Shown here one piece after another: positions 46,601 to 56,706 of a stretch of 64,000 bases of DNA; position 1 is the first letter of the stretch; the number at the start of each line of letters is the position of its first letter. The DNA is from Symbiodinium kawagutii. Its lineage: Eukaryota; Sar; Dinophyceae; Suessiales; Symbiodiniaceae. The position numbers and the translations under genes were made by a program. Location of the stretch: contig VSDK01012168.1 in assembly GCA_009767595.1 (NCBI GenBank), positions 197,518 to 261,517 on the forward strand, in the 5' to 3' direction. The notes below the pieces were generated by a model. It ran no database searches. It worked only from the letters and a program-made list of their open reading frames with translations, and was not told the DNA's origin.

Positions 46601-49600
46601 GAAACCAATCGACCTGTATGGCACTCGGGGCGTCGTGTCACCGAAAGTGATGGCAGTCAGCCCTGGGAGTTTCCCCACTACCAGCCGTGGGTCAAGGGCC
46701 CCTGTACCCTTGGCTGCTCACATTCCCTAAATGACCCTGCACTAGACTATTGCGATGTGAACTACTGCATTTTGGCGATGATTTCTATTGGTTGCTATGT
46801 CCGCTGTTCTTGCTTGTAATCCTGGTCTCTCCAGCATCAACCATCAGCTAGTTCAGCAACCTAGTTGAGTTGGTTACCCACCGCAACCCTCCACCACCTA
46901 CCACCTTGACCCACCACAACCCACCATCATTGACCACAAAAACTTGCAGATGCGATCGCTTCACCAGGTCAGCAACCAGGCCGCCACGCGGTTGGATGTG
47001 ATCCAGTTGCAAGAGGCGCGCCGCTGCGCCGCTGGGCCCCCCCGCTGTGCTCGTGATCCGATGGATAGTCATGGTTCATGGGAGAGCTAAGTTGAGTGAA
47101 GTGGATTCCAAAGAAGATCATGCACTTGAGAATGATTCACAGAATGATATGGATTAAACTATGGCATTAATATGATTCCTCAATGCTGGTGATTCACTTG
47201 CATTTACTTAAGAGAAGAATGCATGGACAAAGAGAATGATTCAACCAGAATGATTCAGCGCAATGCTTGGCAGGGGTTATTGGTTGGTGATGGTTAAAAC
47301 AACCAGCTCTGATGGTTTGTCCATGGGATCAACGTGTGTTTTTTTGTGGGGGTTCATCCGTGACCATTTGGGATGGTGGGGATGTATATGCACAATGGGT
47401 GAGCCCATGCCCATAATCCTACGGGGCAAGTGCACATCAATGCTGACTGCGTCCAGAACTGATGACCTTGGCAGAATCATTTGGAGAAGTTGACAAATGA
47501 GAATCATTCCGGGTCGTTGGATGACCCACACCAATGTGGAGATCCTGTTGCCTCCGGGTCTTGGACGGATTTTCCACCGTTTGTTTATGGCTTGCAACTT
47601 GAATGGACCTTGGCTCAGTGGGCTCCCAACGAAGCTCGCTGGAAGCTCCTTGGGAAAACTCAGCTGAACTCAGCCAGGATATCCACATGGAGCTGCCGTT
47701 AGGAGTATCCCCACCTCCAAGACAGCTCGATTCCGGACAGTTCCACAGCCACAACCGACCGGTCATCGGTGCAGCTGACACCCATGGCTTCCAGCTATGG
47801 AGCTGAGGCTGAAGCCTGAGAAATCATCGTTGTGTCAGAAAAGAATCATTAAAATAGTATCATTAAGAAATACTTCAGTATTGGTTTGATTACCAATTTC
47901 AATAGTATCATCCCATGTGGTTGGCTATTGATTGAGGATGGTCAATGATCGCGAGGGATAAGAATGGTTCATTACGTAATTTAAATGGTCTAAATCATGA
48001 TGTCTAATGGTAAATCAGTTAACAACTAGTCTGTTTAACCTAACGGTGAACAGATGTGCATTATAGTCGTTAAATGATTTTAACCATGAGGGAACATCAT
48101 CAAATGTTTATTCATTGCTTTAAACCATGATAATCATTTTGATTTAGTGATGAATCATGGTGCTCAATTATTCGAAACATCAATATAAGTACAAAGTCTG
48201 TAAATCATTTTGTGCTTCATTGGCTTTTTGTTTACATCGCTGTATGCCTTAGAGAGATTGATTGCGTATCATGAATACATCTAGAATCTCTGAAAAACAT
48301 CATGGATTGTATTCATGATCAGCAGATGTAATCCCTTCAAATAACTTGTATTTATCATTTGCTGATACAAGTTATGCAATAGGGATAATCTGATGATGAG
48401 AATCCATTGATTTTATATCAGGCTGGTAATAGTTGGTAATCCCTTGTAATCCCTTCTAATCGTAAATGATCAGCATGAATAATTATAATTTTGATCCTGA
48501 TTTATATAATCCTGATGAATCCTGATTTGATTAGAATCTAGTAACAAGAATATCATGTATAAATTATTGTATAATGTGATCCTTTGTAATCCTGAATGAT
48601 CTTGTTTTAAAAAGGCATTACCAGCATCAGCATCCCGGCGCACGGCTCCAGCGCTTCCAGGCGTTGGATCAACGGCTGATGGAACGTCAGGTGGGGCTGG
48701 GAGCGGGCACTGGTGGGGTTCGGACAGGTAACATGGAAGGTTCAGGAGGGATATTGGTGGTTAGCTGTGCTTAGTACTAGTAGAATTGATGGTTAATGAG
48801 GATAATGGTGGCTAGTTCTGGTAGAACTGATGGTTAAGGAGGGATAGTAAGGATTGCTTAATGAGTGGTTGATGACTGATTAAGGAGTTAATAAGGGATC
48901 AGAATGGTTGATCATGTTTCAGAATGGTTCATAAACGTTGCGATTGATGATGGTTAATGAAGGAAAATGGTGATTAGTACTGGTAGAATTGATGGTTGAT
49001 TGTGGTTGACAGTGTTTTAAAATGTTTGAGAATTATTAGTAATGATCAATCATGATGATAAAAGCGTGTGGCTCTGAACTAGCAGTTGCTCAGGGAACTG
49101 TCACCACGATGAACATTCCCTCAATAACCCAACAAGTTTCACCCTTTCGTTTTTGTTGACCTGGCTCATTTAGCTGTACACCCGGCAAGCAGAATGGTAG
49201 ATCCCGCTGTTCCCAAAACCACCCCCAATGTTTGCCATAGATAGGCGGTGATCTACCTTCAAATGTGGGTGATTCACATGGACCTCCTGTTATCGATGCA
49301 GGTTAGGGTCAAGCAGGAAAAAGCTAAAACTGGCTTTCTTCATTGGGGGAACTATTTTGGTGCATGCCCGCAAGTCTGCATGTGAACTTGGGGAAGCCAC
49401 AGAATTGTCAACTCCATTGGTTTGTTGGCAATTCGGTGCCGAGTTGGGTCAATATCAACCCACCAAGCATGAGGGATAGTAGCCAACAATAGTGGGGAAA
49501 ACAATGGTAAGTAGGGGGGAACCAGGGGTACAGGGTGAACTGACCCATAGCTGTGTGACTGTAGAGTGACGATTCTGTGACTCTTAATGCTTTGATCTCC

Positions 49601-52600
49601 ACCCAGCCATTCTTTGAGCATGTAGGATGGCAACCAGTCCCTAAGAGACGCTGACCCTAAGAGCTGGTGCTGCAATGTTTGCTTTGGGGATGGGGTGCCT
49701 CATCGGGTTACCCGAACTGCTGTGACCAGATAGCGCCAACGCTGTTTCTGGGAACTGTTGGCCTCACAGCCTGTGATGGCAGGAAGAATTGGTGGCATCG
49801 GTTGGGTAGCAGCTGATAAACAAGGGCCAATAAGCAACTGTTAAATATTGGATATCCAAGTTTTGGGGGTGTCTTCTTGCACCTTTGCGATTCGTCATCA
49901 CCAAGTGGCATCAGCAACTGGCTGTGAAAGCAACCAGTTGCTACCCGAAGGGGCATCATTCATCAACCACAAAACCATAAACCATCATTGACCATTATGA
50001 AACCATCATCAAACATCAATGATGATTATCATCATTCGGCATCATCGTCATCAATGGCCAATCATGGTTTAATAGTCGTCATGGTTTAGTAGTTTTTGCC
50101 TGAATGATGGCTGATGATTGGGCACTATGAAACCATGACGTTGCCGTTCAGCTGCAAGGCCCGCGAGACGGGAATTTGCCCTGTGCGCGAGGTCCGGGTG
50201 CAGTGGCGGTGGCGCCGGGGTCACAAGGTTCCACCGTGTTCCACCGTGTTCCACCGTGTTCCACCGTAGTCGCGGGAAATTCTTCGAAAGAATTCTACAC
50301 CCAAAGTCACTCTTCAGTTCTCCCAGACGACGTGAGTATCCCTCACGTTTGACCATTGGATTGGATGTTTAGAATGAGTCATTCCGAAAAAGATTGATAA
50401 GGTGCTTGTTCCATCAGAGACAGACTAGGCAAACATTCGGTTGAATGGTCAATTGAAGTCCCTGCCAAGCCAGGTGATTTTTCATTCTGCGCTTTGACAT
50501 GGCTCCTGTAAACATGAAATAGAGCAACTAGCATTTGGGCGCTTATCCAAAAGCAAGAAGACCATGTCGCAGAAGGTTAGAGACAATGGCGAGCTACACT
50601 TATAGATAATTTGTGTACATAGCTGGCAGCGAAATAGCCAGGATGCCGTTTCACTCCCTACTGGCCAGTCGCATTTTCTGGATTTCCAAGTGTAACTGCC
50701 TAAAGTGCCATGTGAATCGACACTGTTTCTCAGCTTGACAGTTTCATCCTAGTGCAGAGAGATCTAGCTTCACACCATCCAGTGATTTGGGGGAAGAATT
50801 GTCTTGGTTTCTTAGCCCTTGCCTACCCTCGTTGCTGGTTGTTCAAGTGGTTTTACCTGCCATTTCCAGACTTTTGCCACAAGCTGACCCAGCCTTTTGG
50901 GCCGCAAATGGTCCAAAATTACCCGGCATTTTGCCTGCATTTTCGCTGAACAAATGTCCAAGGCAGAGCCCCCCAAGGATAGCTGGGAAGGGGCAAGAGC
51001 TGCAAGGCCTGTGCTACCGTTGCGCCGTCAGGAGTTGTATTCCCAATGCTTTGACGAGCTCATCCGCCAGGCAAGTTCGTTGTGGTGAACTCACTTTTAC
51101 TAAGGGTGAATGTGTAATTGTTGATGGCTAGATAATGTTTAATAATGGGGGAGAATGAGCAACAAGAACGGTTGAACAAGGAGTTGGAGAATTCGCTGGT
51201 TAATCAGGGCTGGTAGTGGTTAGTAATGGTTAAGAATATATGGGATAATAAGCAACAATGGTTCGACAACTAGTTGGTCATTCCAATGATGGTTGTTAGT
51301 GGTTAGTAATGGCTGATGATGGCGAATAATGATTACTAGTTGGCGGTTATAAATTGTTGTATTTCTTGGAGCGTTTTGGAAGGGCGGGAAATTGCCAGCA
51401 TTTATGGACCCGCATGCTTTTGGAGTTGCCATTTTTGCCTGTATCAAGCAGCCATGGTGCTCAGAGTTCTGCGACCCCAAAGGCTATGGGGAAATGCTTC
51501 ACTTATGCAAAAAAATTATAGAGGAATTGCTTGGAGAAGCCGAAGCTCCACACTTGGATTAGATGGCTTGCAAGTGTAATTGTTTCCAAGCCCGGAAAGT
51601 GGCTGAAATTCGGTGTTTCTCATTGCGCACATTGCAGTTGCAGATTACCATTGAAGCCCAGCCTGCCCTTGGCCAACTTGGCTCAAGGTTTCTCAATCAG
51701 GACCTGAAAGTCGGTCGCAAACAGTTTTAGAGTGCGGCCATGGCAAGATTCTGCACGAATCCTGTTCGGTGCGATCCTTGTGTTATGTTTTTTTCAACAC
51801 ATGGTTGTGCCAAAGGAGATCAATGTGCTTTCTGCCACCATCAGGTTGCACATGCAGCGCACGAGCAATTGCGCCCCAGAAAGTTGATACGTTCAAAGAT
51901 GAAAGAGACGATCTTGCTGCAAATCGCTACTGCTAAGGATCAGGAAGAGATACACAGCAGTCTGCAAGAATCGGCTCCCCCCCCCATCCCTACATGCGTA
52001 GCATCATCGGGCAATGTCTAAACAAGACATACTTCGCATCCGACATCGGATGCGAGATGCAGTCAGTCTTCCGGTTGTAGTGCCTCTTTCAGGGGTATTG
52101 GTTCGCATCCGACATCGGATGCGAGATGCAGTCAGTCTTCCGGTTGTGGTGCCTCTTTCAGAGGTATTGGCACCATAGATGGTGATCATCGGCACCAAGA
52201 TTTGAGCTTAATTCGCGGCCTGTGGCTACGGGATTTCGTGAGTTTCGCTGTTCCTGTGGCTGAAGCGGCAGCACACGTGAGAACTGCAGATCTGCAGAGG
52301 TTTACTGCGAATAGCATTGTACTGGGTAAAGAAAGCCATTGTGGACCTAGATGTTTTAACTTCAATTATGTGCATGCCGCAGCCACCCAAACTTCTTGAG
52401 TGTCACAAGTCAAAGGACTATGGGCGTAGTCACAGTCTTTGTTTCCTCAAATTCTCGCCACTGGCAACACCTCTTGGGTATATCCATAGCCATGGGATCA
52501 GAGGGATTATCTCCAACCATCAACCCATCCCAAGAATTATCATGTTTAATCAGGAAGCCATTTTCTGGATATACCCACTTGCACAGATGCTTACCTTGTA

Positions 52601-55600
52601 ATGATAGCCGCAGAAACTTGCATCCGTCTTGTCCCATTCTTGCAGTCTACAGACGCACAGACTATGCCTGATGTCTGGTTGCGGCCAAAAAAGATGCAGC
52701 ATGCTGCTGAGGTAAGGTACTCATGCTAGAGCAATGGAGTGGGTCTCATTTGCTTAGCTCGACATCTATGAGGCCCATGAAGGCGTAGGACTTGAAAAGG
52801 TAGTGTTTCATTCTCGGTTGAGGTGCTACCAATTTCAGTGCTGCTCCAGTTCCCACTCCCCAGAAAGATGTCTTCATGTAGGGCAGAAACAGTATGAAGA
52901 GGGACGCTCTCACTTTTCAAAGATCTATCTGGTGGTTTTCAACATTTATCTTCCCTTGTAATTTTTAACAATTGGTTGGTTGACGAGCATACTTTTCATA
53001 GGGGTGGTTCAACCACCAACCAGAGATACAATGCGAACGGATTTAAGAAGCCAGCCGTGGACGGGGCTCACGAATTCGCCGAGCCAACCATCAGTTGGTA
53101 TATCCCCTGCTATTGTTGCATATGATCCCCTATTATCAACCACCATCAACGGTTATAACCCCCATCAAGTCCCCTATAAACACCATTAATAACCATAGGT
53201 CACCTTAGAAAATCCCATGGTTTTCCGTCTTATTAATCATAATTAATGGTCAGAAGCCCTATTTCGCTGCGGTCAACGATCGAAGATGTCACCAGGTCAC
53301 GATCAACTGCCCCGAACGGGGCCTGCTGCTGCTGCGCGTGCGCGATGAGATCCGCATGTCCATCGCAGCCTATCAGACCTTGTACCAAAGCAGTGCCCTG
53401 CTCGTTGGGCACGTTTCGGAACGATGAACACATGGAATTCGAAGGGTTCACCAATGATGTAATTAGATGGTGAACGGTCATATATAAGGCTTTGTAAGGC
53501 CTATAGAATGGGCTAGTAGTGGTTAGTAGTTAATGGATTATACGGGAGAATAACCAACACTAGTGGAGAATAAGGGTGGATGGTGAATGCATTGATAAAA
53601 AGTTGCTTGATTGATTTGTGATTGGTTTATGGTTAAATCCTGATTGATGGATTTTCAATTGATGGTTGATTGATAAAATGGTTGCTGCTTGATAGTCAAA
53701 TTACAGTTGATTGATGGAAAATTGACACATGATTGAGGTTTGATTGACGGCGAATTAATTGATCTTTTAGATGATAAATGATTGATGGTTAATCACCACT
53801 AATGATAGTCATTGATAGTTTACAGCGATGAACAAGTGGTGGAGAGTATGGTTGATCAAAGGAGGATATCTAATGAACCATACAGCTCATTCATACTTGG
53901 CTGATTATGGTTTTTATTGATTGGTAGTGCCTTCAAATGCTGAAGGGTAAGATGATAACTTCACAACCAACAGGAATCAACCATGGATGGTCTGTTAATG
54001 GTTGATTGCAATGCTTAGCAAGCTGGCTGAAAATAGTAACAGAAGGGTAATGAAAATGATTATCAAGAACTGATTCTTAATATGGGATTGTATTAGCTGT
54101 GGTTGTGGGGTGCAATATCATCCATCAGCGCATAGGAATCCATTTTTTCACTAATCACCATAATCGGTATCGCGTACAAACTAACAAGAGCTCGGCTGAT
54201 GAACGATTCGATAGTGAACTTCACCAGCTGCTACGTGGCTACCGCAGGGTTTCCCTGGTTGGTCAATAGTGGGATCCTGTTGCCAACCATCCCAATTCCA
54301 AAATGTGGATGGCTCAAAGGAGATGTGCAGTTGAAATTCCTTCACACTGCAGTTTGTTGTCGACTTTTTTTACATGCAAAGAATCGTGATGCGGTGCCAG
54401 TTCATGGCCCCGAAGAAACCCTGGTGAGTTCCGCAACGATGGCAGGGTCGTCCACAGAGACCCATGGCCACGGAGTCGTCGCCTCCGTTCGGCACCGAGG
54501 TGTGACCTTCGGGACTCGCAAGCAGTTGCAGTCGGAACAGGGAAAGGCTGAGACTTGGCAGTCGCTTACCACGAGTTTTCATGGATGATCAAGGGTTGGT
54601 AAGGGCTAGTGGTTAATGGTTAAGAGGGAATAGTAACCAACAATGGTTAAACAACTAGTTGGCAAATCCCATAATGGTTCCTGGTTGATGATGACTCATA
54701 TTGGACAATTGATGGTTGCTTGATGGTTGCTTCAAGGTTGCTTGATGGTTGATTTGTTGTTGATATGTGGTCGTGGGTGATCAACGGTTTGGTCTATTGG
54801 CGGGGTATCATTCATGGTTACGCTTCATTGAGCCTTATAACTGGTTGGTCATTGTGAATTGATGCTTTCGAATGGTCATTGGTGGTTGATTGATGATTCT
54901 GAACGTTTCTTTATAATCGTTCATGACTTTGGATACTGCTTTTTGATCATCGTGAATGGTGGTGAGCGACAATTTCAATTGTTGATGGTGAGAACACAAT
55001 GTTTGTATTTGCTTTCAGCTCTTTCACAGGACCCATGAAAATACCACCAGTGCTACCAATGTTGATAGATGTACTGCCATGGATTCCAGGGATTTTTACG
55101 AGCAAAAACTAGTGGTACCAAGTTAGTTATAGTATATTTATCAATCGAATGAGCAGCTAAATACTTAACTAGTGGTCCTTTTTGGGGGTATAGTTTCCAT
55201 AGTGTTTCCACCATCCGGTCCCATACGTTCAAAGATTTACAGCATATTCAAACCCAATGTGTTGAAACCATTGAGACGGGTTCGAATCGGGTTCGAAAGT
55301 CGTCCATCAGAATGGTAATTCTACGGCCGTTGACGCACTGGTGACCTGCCACCTAGGAGACGGAGCAGATGATTGCAGAACATGAGGAGCAGAAGAAGCA
55401 GCGTGAGGAGCGGAATTCCTGAGGGGGCACACTATTGGAGTAAGGGCTTGCACTGCCTGCGGCACCAAGGATGGTCAATGTTGGCCATGAATCATTGGTC
55501 AAGTTAGACCTTAGTGAGATCCGTTCAGGGTGAGCTGCACCAAGGGTTCAGAGGACCAGCAATCAACACTTGCAAGCTGAGCTATTGACCAGGTGGAGCT

Positions 55601-56706
55601 TTGTAGTAACTTCGGGGACGAAACTGGAACCAACACAGCAGAACTGGGGAAGAAAAGACTTTGAGGGACAGAGGATGCAAATGACTCATTCTAAAGCATC
55701 CTGCGCTCAGAGGCGATTCAAACTCCCCCTTGCTTTCATGCCTTAACCCACAACATGAGGGAGCTGGGACCTCCACTGATTCTCCACACATTGATCCTGA
55801 GCAGATCCAAGCCGCTCACCATTCGGCAACCTCCCAAGCTCCTCTCCCAAGCTCCTCTCCCAAGCTCCTCTCCGCTGCAGCGCTAGGCCCGTGTGGTGGA
55901 GCTGAAGAACAAATGCGAAGCCATCGAGCGACGCGAGGCCGAGCGCCGCGCTGTGGACGAGCGAAAGCGCAAAGAGGAGATCGACTTTCTCAAGCCGCTG
56001 AGCTGCCGGTGGGTAGGGCTAGGTGGTTGGGTTGGGTTGGGTTGGGTGGGTTGGGTTTAGTTTGCTTGTCTTGGGTTCTGTTGGGTTCTGTTGGGTTCAT
56101 TGGTTGGCTTCTTGGCTTGGCGGAAGCTTCAAGAATTGAGGTCCTAAGCTGGCTGTTGGTCTTCGTGTAATCCACTGGTCACTTGATGGGACGGCTTGGC
56201 CATGGGTTGTAATGGGAGACCCAGAAAGTCGTGAACTGCCCAAAAATTTGGGATGGACTTATTCTTGTTTCCTCATTTTCCTCCAAATCTGAGTTCAGCC
56301 ATGATTCCATGGCCAGCGGCTCAGAACATCAAATCTTTAGGGGCCTGAGAACGTCAAATCCTCAGGGTGTTTGAAGATAGTTCCAACTAAGACTATGGGT
56401 CAAATCAATCGGTTTCTCAGTTGGTGATGCCTAAAGACCCCGGGCCATCGCCAAGACTAAATGAGTTTTACAAATGTTTCCTGCACAAGACTGCTTGCTT
56501 TTTCACCAAAGGTGGCCCCTTTTTTCAATGTCCAGACGGCCATATCAGTTCCAAACTTGAAGTCGCTCAACTTCCTACGAGTCTTCAAACTTCCCGACAT
56601 TCTGTTCTCATCGACCCAGTTCCATCCTAAAACGGACGGGTTCATCGTCCCGAGGCATCAACAGCAGCATTTGGAGTCTTTCCTCAAGAGCCACGATTCC
56701 AAGTGA
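43488..56706 (+). CDS. DNALI1: Axonemal inner-arm dynein light chain p28 (13 exons, complete)
   Basis: Light chain of single-headed inner dynein arms in the flagellar axoneme. Thirteen exons (45 codons, then 65, 20, 38, 48, 30, 30, 39, 97, 50, 51, 107 and 52 nt) total 762 nt, giving 253 residues plus stop, close to the usual p28 length. Conserved blocks appear in order: KFDPPL, ESKPNTDDVLHALLPPREW, a VSxxxATRxDVxxLQExLDxRLxxRQ stretch, ARETGICPVRELYSQCFDEL, VTINCPERGLLLLRVRDEIR, MSIAAYQTLYQSS, FGTRKQLQSEQGKAE, then the long coiled coil ELKNKCEAIERREAERR to HLESFLK. Donors are GC (6), GT (3-4) and GA (2-3), all with AG acceptors, and every phase agrees. Start is the ATG at 43,488; the exon could instead begin at 43,533 after GCGAG with the true start further upstream. 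A CCCH retrogene sits in the eighth intron. Confidence 0.96.
44083..44147 (+). CDS. DNALI1: p28 exon 2: AQLSRKPQLPPAESKPNTDD
   Basis: Reads AQLSRKPQLPPAESKPNTDD then V and two bases. LPPAESKPNTxDxL is typical for protist p28. Acceptor CTGGAG, GT donor followed by a G/T-rich array. Confidence 0.94.
44401..44497. repeat. Dispersed repeat, uninterrupted copy
   Basis: Same family as 52,866-53,062, here without the internal insertion. Lies in p28 intron 2. Confidence 0.75.
45051..45070 (+). CDS. DNALI1: p28 microexon 3 (20 nt): HALLPP
   Basis: Only 20 nt: G, HALLPP, C. Joins DDVL to PPREW across a GT-AG and a GC-AG intron, rebuilding LLPPREW exactly. Confidence 0.9.
45133..45405. repeat. G/T-rich tandem array at the start of p28 intron 3
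   Basis: Degenerate copies of ATATGATGGTTGGTT run for about 270 bases, starting 60 bases after the donor. A typical intron-start array. Confidence 0.8.
46551..46588 (+). CDS. DNALI1: p28 exon 4: REWIEDGKHYQQY
   Basis: Completes Arg and reads EWIEDGKHYQQY, the PPREWxEDGxxxxQY block. Acceptor AGCGAG, GC donor. Confidence 0.95.
46968..47015 (+). CDS. DNALI1: p28 exon 5: VSNQAATRLDVIQLQE
   Basis: Reads VSNQAATRLDVIQLQE, matching VSSTPATRxDVxxLQE. Acceptor CACCAG after an A/C-rich run, GC donor. Confidence 0.96.
47016..48660 (+). other. p28 intron 5
   Basis: 1.6 kb, GC-AG, with no exon or recognised element. The final part (48,300-48,600) is rich in GTAATCCxTxxTGAT words. Confidence 0.6.
48661..48690 (+). 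CDS. DNALI1: p28 exon 6 (30 nt): ALDQRLMERQ
   Basis: Reads ALDQRLMERQ. Acceptor CTTCCAG, GT donor, phase 0. Confidence 0.93.
50159..50188 (+). CDS. DNALI1: p28 exon 7 (30 nt): ARETGICPVR
   Basis: Reads ARETGICPVR, an invariant p28 segment. Acceptor TGCAAG. The donor is GA at 50,189 or GT at 50,192, since GAG is repeated at the next exon start. Confidence 0.97.
50227..50268. repeat. 10-bp tandem repeat
   Basis: Four copies of GTTCCACCGT about 40 bases after the p28 exon 7 donor. Confidence 0.9.
51032..51070 (+). CDS. DNALI1: p28 exon 8: ELYSQCFDELIRQ
   Basis: Reads ELYSQCFDELIRQ, highly conserved in p28. Acceptor CGTCAG, GC donor (GCAAGT). Confidence 0.97.
51666..51687 (+). other. Relic of the dinoflagellate spliced leader
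   Basis: The 22 bases end in CTTGGCTCAAG and, as I recall the dinoflagellate leader (DCCGTAGCCATTTTGGCTCAAG), match about 17 of 21 fixed positions, with the last ten identical. It lies 52 bases before the ATG of an intronless gene, where a leader would be in a reverse-transcribed mRNA. Confidence 0.7.
51740..52021 (+). CDS. Intronless CCCH zinc-finger protein (retrogene inside p28 intron 8)
   Basis: A 93-residue protein with one CCCH finger: Cys at residue 14, then spacing C-x8-C-x5-C-x3-H (CVMFFSTHGCAKGDQCAFCH), which binds zinc and usually RNA. The rest is charged and likely helical (RPRKLIRSKMKETI). Small proteins of this kind are common in dinoflagellates. It lacks introns while every other gene here is heavily split, and a spliced-leader relic precedes it, so I infer insertion of a reverse-transcribed mRNA into the p28 intron, same strand. 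The frame is intact and it could be expressed, but no promoter is visible. A 69-bp direct repeat follows the stop. Confidence 0.8.
   Translation: MARFCTNPVRCDPCVMFFSTHGCAKGDQCAFCHHQVAHAAHEQLRPRKLIRSKMKETILLQIATAKDQEEIHSSLQESAPPPIPTCVASSGNV
52033..52170. repeat. Two tandem 69-bp copies with an internal palindrome
   Basis: Copies at 52,033-52,101 and 52,102-52,170 differ at about two positions. Each starts with an imperfect palindrome GCATCCGACATCGGATGC. It lies just after the CCCH gene, in its likely 3' untranslated region. Confidence 0.92.
52866..53062. repeat. Dispersed repeat, second copy at 44,401-44,497, interrupted
   Basis: The left part (AGATGTCTTCATGTAGGGCA and on) and the right part (TTTAAGAAGCCAGCCGTGGAC) match the continuous copy at 44.4 kb. 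Here about 110 bases, including a second repeat at 52,957-53,024, separate the two halves. Confidence 0.75.
52957..53024. mobile_element. Short repeat related to 58,826-58,890
   Basis: Shares TTCATAGGGGTG, preceded by a GGTT(G/A)ACGAGCATA word and followed by ACCACCAAxCAGA, with the copy at 58.8 kb. It splits another repeat, so it probably moved in. Confidence 0.5.
53296..53392 (+). CDS. DNALI1: p28 exon 9: VTINCPERGLLLLRVRDEIR...
   Basis: Reads VTINCPERGLLLLRVRDEIR then MSIAAYQTLYQS plus one base. This is the core conserved block of p28. Acceptor CACCAG, GT donor. Confidence 0.98.
53393..54499 (+). other. p28 intron 9
   Basis: 1.1 kb, GT-AG. The first 450 bases are strongly G/T-rich (ATTGATGGTTGATTG). 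The 3' part has no repeat and no exon in the phase chain. Confidence 0.6.
54500..54549 (+). CDS. DNALI1: p28 exon 10: VTFGTRKQLQSEQGKA
   Basis: Completes Ser and reads VTFGTRKQLQSEQGKA, the start of the coiled coil. Acceptor CACCGAG. The donor must be GA, since no shift within the shared GAGAC offers GT or GC. Confidence 0.95.
55357..55407 (+). CDS. DNALI1: p28 exon 11: ETEQMIAEHEEQKKQRE
   Basis: Reads ETEQMIAEHEEQKKQRE, a coiled-coil segment with the spacing expected between KAE and VELK in p28. Acceptor CACCTAG, GA donor. Confidence 0.92.
55831..55872. repeat. 13-bp pyrimidine-rich tandem repeat before p28 exon 12
   Basis: Three copies of CTCCCAAGCTCCT end about 15 bases before the acceptor and supply its pyrimidine-rich tract. 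Confidence 0.85.
55887..55993 (+). CDS. DNALI1: p28 exon 12: coiled coil ELKNKCEAIERREAERR
   Basis: Reads ARVVELKNKCEAIERREAER then RAVDERKRKEEIDFL and two bases. It is nearly the consensus C-terminal coiled coil of p28. Acceptor CGCTAG, GC donor. Confidence 0.98.
56024..56058. repeat. GGGTT array at intron start
   Basis: Irregular GGGTT copies begin about 30 bases after the exon 12 donor. The unit resembles some telomere repeats but the context is the usual G/T-rich intron start. Confidence 0.7.
56655..56706 (+). CDS. DNALI1: p28 last exon: HQQQHLESFLKSHDSK, stop
   Basis: Reads HQQQHLESFLKSHDSK and TGA at 56,704-56,706. Acceptor TCCCGAG; with a GC donor it rebuilds DFLKHQQQHLESFLK. Confidence 0.95.

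Noticed and set aside
50990..51031. ARAARPVLPLRRQ read as part of p28 before ELYSQCFDEL
   Set aside because: It resembles the expected segment only by chance; the true ARETGICPVR exon is at 50,159-50,188 and joins perfectly at 51,032.
56024..56100. GGGTT repeats as an internal telomere tract
   Set aside because: Copies are irregular and lie at an intron start, where G/T-rich arrays are the rule here.
55730..56170. 146-residue open frame over p28 exon 12
   Set aside because: Different frame from the conserved p28 reading; the rest is pyrimidine repeat and GGGTT array.
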